NCBI RefSeq assembly: GCF_900091615.1
Contig: NZ_FMIA01000002.1
Location: 1,426,001 to 1,490,000, forward strand
From: Micromonospora yangpuensis
GTDB lineage: Bacteria; Actinomycetota; Actinomycetes; Mycobacteriales; Micromonosporaceae
Reading direction: 5' to 3'
Length of the DNA stretch: 64,000 nucleotides
The position numbers and the translations under genes are program-made. Each line of letters starts with the position of its first letter. The stretch's first letter is position 1. This document shows positions 60,142 to 64,000 of the stretch, piece by piece. The notes beneath the pieces were generated by a model, which saw nothing but the letters and a program-made list of their open reading frames with translations, did not search any database and was not told the DNA's origin.

Positions 60142-60849
60142 CTAGGTCGCGTGGTGGTCAGCACCGGCCGTGGTGGTGGCCTGGTCCAGCCAGTGGCGGT
60201 ACCAACCGGCGAAGCCCAGCGGGGTGCCGTCGGCGTCCAGCAGCGGCTCGAATCCGCTCTCCTCGGCGGTGCCGTCCGACCACATGGTGCCCCGGGCCGG
60301 GCCGCTGACCACCAGGGCGTCCCGCAGGGCGCAGCCCCGGTGGCAGAGGTAGATCAGCCCCACCGAGAGGGCCGGATCGTACATGACCGCGTCGTGCCGC
60401 TCCCACCAGGCCTGCTCGGCAGCCTCGTACTCCTCGGTCGAGTCGAAGTCGTCCGCGTCTGGCATCTCGGGCACCCCGTCGGCCTGGTTGAACGCCTCGG
60501 TGAACGGGAACGGCTGGTCCAGGGTCGCCAGGGCGGTCAGGTCGGAGCCGTCGCCGTCCCACGTCCACCGGCCGTCGACGCGGCGCAGCCCGAACAGCCC
60601 GTACGCCGGGCCGGCCCCGCCGCGTCCCACCTGGAGCAGGAACGACCGGTACTCGCCGGGTAGCTCGACCCGGAGTTGGCTCTCCACCTCGGCCAGCTCC
60701 GCCGGGGTCAGCGGCGGCTCGACCACCCACTCGTGCGCGCCCGCCCCGAACACCTCGCCGGCGGCCGGCGCGGCGGCCAACCGGGCGAGTCTCTCCCGTA
60801 CGTCAGACCAGTCGTGTTCCGTCACGGCCGGCACCATACCGACACCCAC
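60142..60849 (-). CDS. SMI1/KNR4 (SUKH) family protein
   Basis: The 235-residue product has the SUKH core: PPLTPAELAEVESQLRVELPGEYRSFLLQVGRGG and GPAYGLFGLRRV, followed by acidic and Trp-rich stretches. SUKH proteins are often immunity proteins against secreted toxins, but stand-alone copies like this also occur with unknown roles. GTG in front of TEHDW, or ATG 60837, may be the real start. No toxin gene lies next to it. Confidence 0.75.
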   Translation of the reverse strand: MGVGMVPAVTEHDWSDVRERLARLAAAPAAGEVFGAGAHEWVVEPPLTPAELAEVESQLRVELPGEYRSFLLQVGRGGAGPAYGLFGLRRVDGRWTWDGDGSDLTALATLDQPFPFTEAFNQADGVPEMPDADDFDSTEEYEAAEQAWWERHDAVMYDPALSVGLIYLCHRGCALRDALVVSGPARGTMWSDGTAEESGFEPLLDADGTPLGFAGWYRHWLDQATTTAGADHHAT

Positions 60850-60876
60850 CGACGGCTCCGGCCGACGGCGCGGTGC

Positions 60877-62193
60877 TCAGCCCGCGCCGGCGAGCACGTT
60901 GGCGGTCTGCACCCGGACCGGGTCGGGGTCGGCCCAGCTCCAGTTCGGGTGGGCCCGGTTGGTCAGCAGCACGTACACCAGCGCGCGGGTCGGGTCGACC
61001 AGCAGGGACGTGCCGGTGAAACCGGTGTGGCCGAAGGTCTTCGGGTTGGCCAGCCGACCCATGAACCAGGGCTGGTTCAGCACCACGCCGAGGCCGTGGT
61101 CGGAGGTGCGGTTGGGACGCTCCGGGTCGACGGCGGGCAGCCCGGCGTTGGCGTTGGTGAGCATCCGGCGCACCGTGGCCTCGGTGAGGATCCGTTGGCC
61201 GGCCCAGCTGCCGCCGTGCAGCAGCAGCTGGCCGATCACGGCGACCTCCTCGGCGGTGCTGAAGACGCCGGCGTGCCCGGCGATGCCGCCGAGGTGGTTG
61301 GCCACGTCGTCGTGGACGACGCCGCGCAGCAGCCCCCGGGAGGAGCGGGCGTCGGTGGCGACCAGCCGGTTGGCCTTGTCGGCGGCGCTCAGCCAGGTGT
61401 TCGGCGTGAAGCCGGTCCAGCGCAGGCCCAGCGGGTCGGTCAGGTGGGTCTTGAGTGCCTGGTCCAGTCGCAACCCGGTGACCTTCTCCACCAGCTTGCC
61501 GGCGACCATCAGGCCGACGCTGGAGTAGCGGAACACCAGGCCGGGGACCGCGCCGCTGACCAGCGGGGTGGCCAGCACCGCCCGCCAGCGTTCGGCGACG
61601 GTGTCGTAGCCGGTGACCTTCGCCCCGACCGGCAGGCCGCTGGTGTGCGCCAGCAACTGCGCCACGGTGACCTTGCTCTTGCCGGTGCCGGTGAACTCCG
61701 GCAGGTAACGGACCACCGGGGCGGCCAGGTCGAGCTTGCCCTTCTCCACCTGCTGCAGGGTCAGGATCGCGGTGTACACCTTGGTGATCGAGGCCAGGTC
61801 GAAGATGGAGTCGGCGCGCATCTTCACCCGCTGGGCGGCCGGCAGCAGCTTCGGCCCGGCCCCGTACCGCAGCGCCTCGCCGACCACCGCCTGGGTGGTC
61901 GGCCGGGGGCGGCCGGCGGTGAAGGCCATCGCGACCGCACCGGCGTACGTCGGGTGGTCCGGATTCTCCGGGGTCGGGCTCAACGACCGGGTGAGCACGG
62001 TGGTCAACTGTCCGCTGGGCGGTGCCGGCCGGGGCGCGGCGGCCCGCGGTGCCGGCGCCGCGGCACCCTGACCGCCACTGGCCGCGACCGGGGTACGCCA
62101 GGCGGCCGGCGCCGACTCGGCGCGGCAGCCGGTCAGGGTGGCGGTGGTGGCGGCGATCCCGAGCCCGAGCAGCGCCCGGCGACTGGTCGACAT
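60877..62193 (-). CDS. Beta-lactamase-fold serine hydrolase lipoprotein
   Basis: The 438-residue product has a lipobox (TATLTGC) at about residue 23 and a Pro/Ala linker. The class C-type serine hydrolase has SITK (S-x-x-K, in FDLASITKVYT), YSS (RYSSVGLMVAGK) and HTG (FGHTGFTGTS) in order. Stand-alone enzymes of this fold are D-aminopeptidases, esterases or penicillin-binding-protein-like hydrolases of peptidoglycan. Its 5' leader contains a 36-bp tandem repeat. Confidence 0.83.
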   Translation of the reverse strand: MSTSRRALLGLGIAATTATLTGCRAESAPAAWRTPVAASGGQGAAAPAPRAAAPRPAPPSGQLTTVLTRSLSPTPENPDHPTYAGAVAMAFTAGRPRPTTQAVVGEALRYGAGPKLLPAAQRVKMRADSIFDLASITKVYTAILTLQQVEKGKLDLAAPVVRYLPEFTGTGKSKVTVAQLLAHTSGLPVGAKVTGYDTVAERWRAVLATPLVSGAVPGLVFRYSSVGLMVAGKLVEKVTGLRLDQALKTHLTDPLGLRWTGFTPNTWLSAADKANRLVATDARSSRGLLRGVVHDDVANHLGGIAGHAGVFSTAEEVAVIGQLLLHGGSWAGQRILTEATVRRMLTNANAGLPAVDPERPNRTSDHGLGVVLNQPWFMGRLANPKTFGHTGFTGTSLLVDPTRALVYVLLTNRAHPNWSWADPDPVRVQTANVLAGAG

Positions 62194-62214
62194 CGCTGCA
62201 TCATGCCACCCACC

Positions 62215-62313
62215 GGTTGGATCCGTGGTCCCGCCAGGGGCCGCTTGCCCGGTTGGATCCGTGGCCCCGCCAGGGGCCGCTTGCCCGGTTGGATCCGTGG
62301 TCCCGCCAGGGGC
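62215..62313. repeat. 36-bp tandem repeat, nearly three copies
   Basis: Units starting GGTTGGATCCGTGG at 62215, 62251 and 62287 differ by one or two bases. They lie just upstream (on the minus strand) of the serine-hydrolase start, in its leader. Confidence 0.9.
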
Positions 62314-62499
62314 AGCCGACGGGTCACCCGGAACGGCTCCACTCGCCTAGGGTGAGGATGCCATCACAGGGGCGTCCCGGCGGGGGCGGCAACCCCACGT
62401 CGGGGCAGCCGGCCCGGCGACGGCGCGGATGCGGGATCCGCAACGCGCCGGGCCGGCCCTGCCGGTTCTGTCGGTCAGGTCGGCCGGTGGGCCTGCTGG

Positions 62500-63354
62500 T
62501 CAGGAGGGCAGGTAGTCGAAGGTGTCGGGGTGCTCACCCTGCCGCCCGGCCTCACCCCGGTCCAGGCCGCTGATCCGCTCCATGGTGGCCTCGTCCAACT
62601 CGAAGTCGAAGAGCCGGAAGTTCTCCTCGATCCGGGCCGGCGTGTTGGACTTCGGGAAGACGATGTCGCCGCGCTGCAGGTGCCAGCGCAGCACCACCTG
62701 GGCCGGCGTCCGGCCCAGCTGCTCGGCGACGTCGACGATGGTCGGGTCGTCGAGGACCAGTCCCTGGGCGATCGGCGACCACGCCTGGGTGAGGATCCCG
62801 TGCGCCCGGCCGTACGCGCGGACCTCCTCGTTGCCGAAGTACGGGTGCACCTCGATCTGGTTGACCGACGGCACGATCTCCGTCTCGGCGGTGAGTCGCT
62901 CCAGGTGCGGCACCTGGAAGTTCGACACCCCGATCGAGCGGGCCCGACCGTCGCGGCTGAACTCCTCCAGCACCTGCCAGGTGGAGACGAAGTCGCCGTC
63001 GTAGCGGGTCGGCAGCGGCCAGTGGATCAGGAACAGGTCGAGGTAGTCGAAGCCCAGCGCGTCCAGCGTCGCCTCGAACGCCTTGCGGGCGTCGTCCGGC
63101 CGGTGCGCGGCGTTGGTCAGCTTGCTGGTCACGAAGACCTCGTCGCGGGTCAGCCCGGAGGTGCGGACCGCCTGGCCGACCTCGGCCTCGTTGCCGTACA
63201 TCTCGGCGGTGTCGATGTGTCGGTAGCCGACCTCCAGCGCGGTGCGGACGGCCTGGGTGGTGTCCCGGGGCTTGATCTGGAAGACCCCGAAGCCGAGCTG
63301 GGGGATGGTGGTGCCGTCGTTGAGCGGGATGTCGGGGACCGGGTTGCTGGCCAT
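62500..63354 (-). CDS. Aldo/keto reductase, 2,5-diketogluconate-reductase-like group
   Basis: From ATG 63354 (AGGAG six bases upstream) the product has 284 residues. It opens with IPLNDGTTIPQLGFGVFQI, has the tetrad in HIDTAEMYGNE (Asp and Tyr), FVTSKLTN (Lys) and LFLIHWPLP (His), and ends with FPKSNTPARIEENF for NADPH. This subgroup reduces aldehydes and keto sugars; the natural substrate is unknown. Confidence 0.9.
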   Translation of the reverse strand: MASNPVPDIPLNDGTTIPQLGFGVFQIKPRDTTQAVRTALEVGYRHIDTAEMYGNEAEVGQAVRTSGLTRDEVFVTSKLTNAAHRPDDARKAFEATLDALGFDYLDLFLIHWPLPTRYDGDFVSTWQVLEEFSRDGRARSIGVSNFQVPHLERLTAETEIVPSVNQIEVHPYFGNEEVRAYGRAHGILTQAWSPIAQGLVLDDPTIVDVAEQLGRTPAQVVLRWHLQRGDIVFPKSNTPARIEENFRLFDFELDEATMERISGLDRGEAGRQGEHPDTFDYLPS

Positions 63355-63632
63355 GGTGACTCCTGTTCCGTGATCGAGCGTGACCGGACGACTCCTGATT
63401 GTCATACCCGGGATGGCGGTTACCTACCGACGACACCGGACGAATCCCGACGCGTCGGGCGCCGGGTTCACCCGGGTCGGTCCGTCGGCCCTTGTGGAGG
63501 CGCGATCAGTGGATCTCCGTCTGCCCGAACGGGCCCCTTCCGCTCCGTGCTGACCTGCATCAGGATTGGTCGATGGTCGGCCTCCGGGAGTCGGAGAGCC
63601 GGACGGGGACGACAAGAAGGGGCGTGGCACGC
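63355..63632. other. Divergent intergenic region
   Basis: These 278 bp separate the divergent reductase and M28 peptidase genes and should contain both promoters. No small gene or RNA is evident. Confidence 0.3.
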
Positions 63633-64000
63633 GTGCTGTCATTTCCAGCCAGGAGGGTGTTGGCCGCGATCGCGGTCGGAACACTCGTGAGCACGGTGGC
63701 GTTGGCGAACCCGGCGACGGCCGCGCCCAACGACACCGCCAACAAACTGACCCGGGCGGTGACGCTCAAGGGCGTACTCGACCACCTGAACTCCTTCCAG
63801 CACATCGCCAACCGCAACGGCGGCACCCGCGCCTCCGGCACGCCCGGCTACGACGCCAGCGCCAACTACGTGGCCCGCAAGCTGCGGGCCGCCGGGTACC
63901 GGGTGACCCGCCAGAAGTTCGACTTCCCGTACTTCGAGGCGTTCGGCTCGTCGTTCGCCCAGGTGGCGCCGGGGCAGGTCAGCTACGTCGAGGGCACCGA
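63633..64000 (+). CDS. Secreted M28 peptidase, N-terminal part (runs off the right edge)
   Basis: The frame from GTG 63633 (or GTG 63624) continues to the window end. It starts with a signal peptide (LAAIAVGTLVSTVALANPATA). The start of an aminopeptidase follows: LDHLNSFQHIANRNGGTRASGTPGYDASANYVARKLRAAGYRV, typical of M28 (Streptomyces griseus aminopeptidase-like) enzymes. The catalytic zinc residues lie beyond the edge. Confidence 0.72.
   Translation, partial: MLSFPARRVLAAIAVGTLVSTVALANPATAAPNDTANKLTRAVTLKGVLDHLNSFQHIANRNGGTRASGTPGYDASANYVARKLRAAGYRVTRQKFDFPYFEAFGSSFAQVAPGQVSYVEGT

Overview
The window is chromosomal DNA of a very GC-rich actinomycete, most probably a member of the Micromonosporaceae (Micromonospora or a close relative). 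Supporting signs are the strong G/C bias at third codon positions, frequent GTG starts, GTGA/ATGA stop-start overlaps, many secreted Ala/Pro/Thr-rich proteins, a gene pair for 10-methyl-branched fatty acids, and three copies of a dispersed element with the core GTTAACGCTTTCTG that I associate with this family. The genus is an inference; there is no rRNA here.

Layout. 1-5.8 kb is housekeeping: a truncated benzoylformate decarboxylase, a YqgE-type protein, tRNA-Ala(GGC) with a strong terminator, a methyltransferase, a membrane protein and a TrmH-type RNA methyltransferase. 5.9-6.95 kb holds four very small genes (three overlapping on the minus strand, one AlpA/excisionase-like on the plus strand behind three evenly spaced palindromes) and looks like the remains of an integrative element. 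7-18 kb is an exported-carbohydrate region: a membrane-anchored LPMO, a three-domain glycosyltransferase/GtrA/HprK-like fusion, a GT39-type membrane glycosyltransferase, a phosphoesterase, a GH99-like hydrolase and a beta-helix protein whose secretion signal is out of frame across a 19-bp tandem repeat. 18-25 kb has an aldo/keto reductase, a MoxR ATPase/VWA pair (the ATPase linker contains a translated copy of the dispersed element), an eleven-copy 41-bp-period array, a DinB-like gene, a ricin-B lectin membrane protein and a DUF427 gene interrupted by TGA. 25-28 kb carries the tmsA/tmsB-like pair for 10-methyl fatty acids.

28.5-60 kb mixes metabolism with nucleic-acid-processing genes. There is a Cas4/AddB-style nuclease with an unknown partner, a GGDEF-EAL protein, a gluconokinase, YidD, a 1406-residue Upf1-like helicase/nuclease, a GH114 protein, an ECF sigma factor with a membrane partner, a PLD-helicase-DUF3427 protein with a divergent XRE regulator, twin 77-nt hairpins, and a lower-GC two-gene island (membrane-anchored SepF-like plus a SLATT/DUF4231-type membrane protein) containing rare TTA codons. 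Beyond these are an XRE/TPR regulator, a split flavohemoglobin-like pair, an orphan AbiEi-like regulator, a LacI-type operator in front of a GH64 glucanase, and a divergent helicase/unknown pair.

60-64 kb returns to general functions: a beta-propeller protein, SMI1/KNR4, a beta-lactamase-fold lipoprotein, an aldo/keto reductase and the start of an M28 peptidase.

The best candidates for undescribed biology are the SepF-like/SLATT island, the Fe-S nuclease pair, the out-of-frame 19-bp repeat, and the dispersed element that has become protein-coding. All functional statements come from reading sequence motifs; no database search was run.
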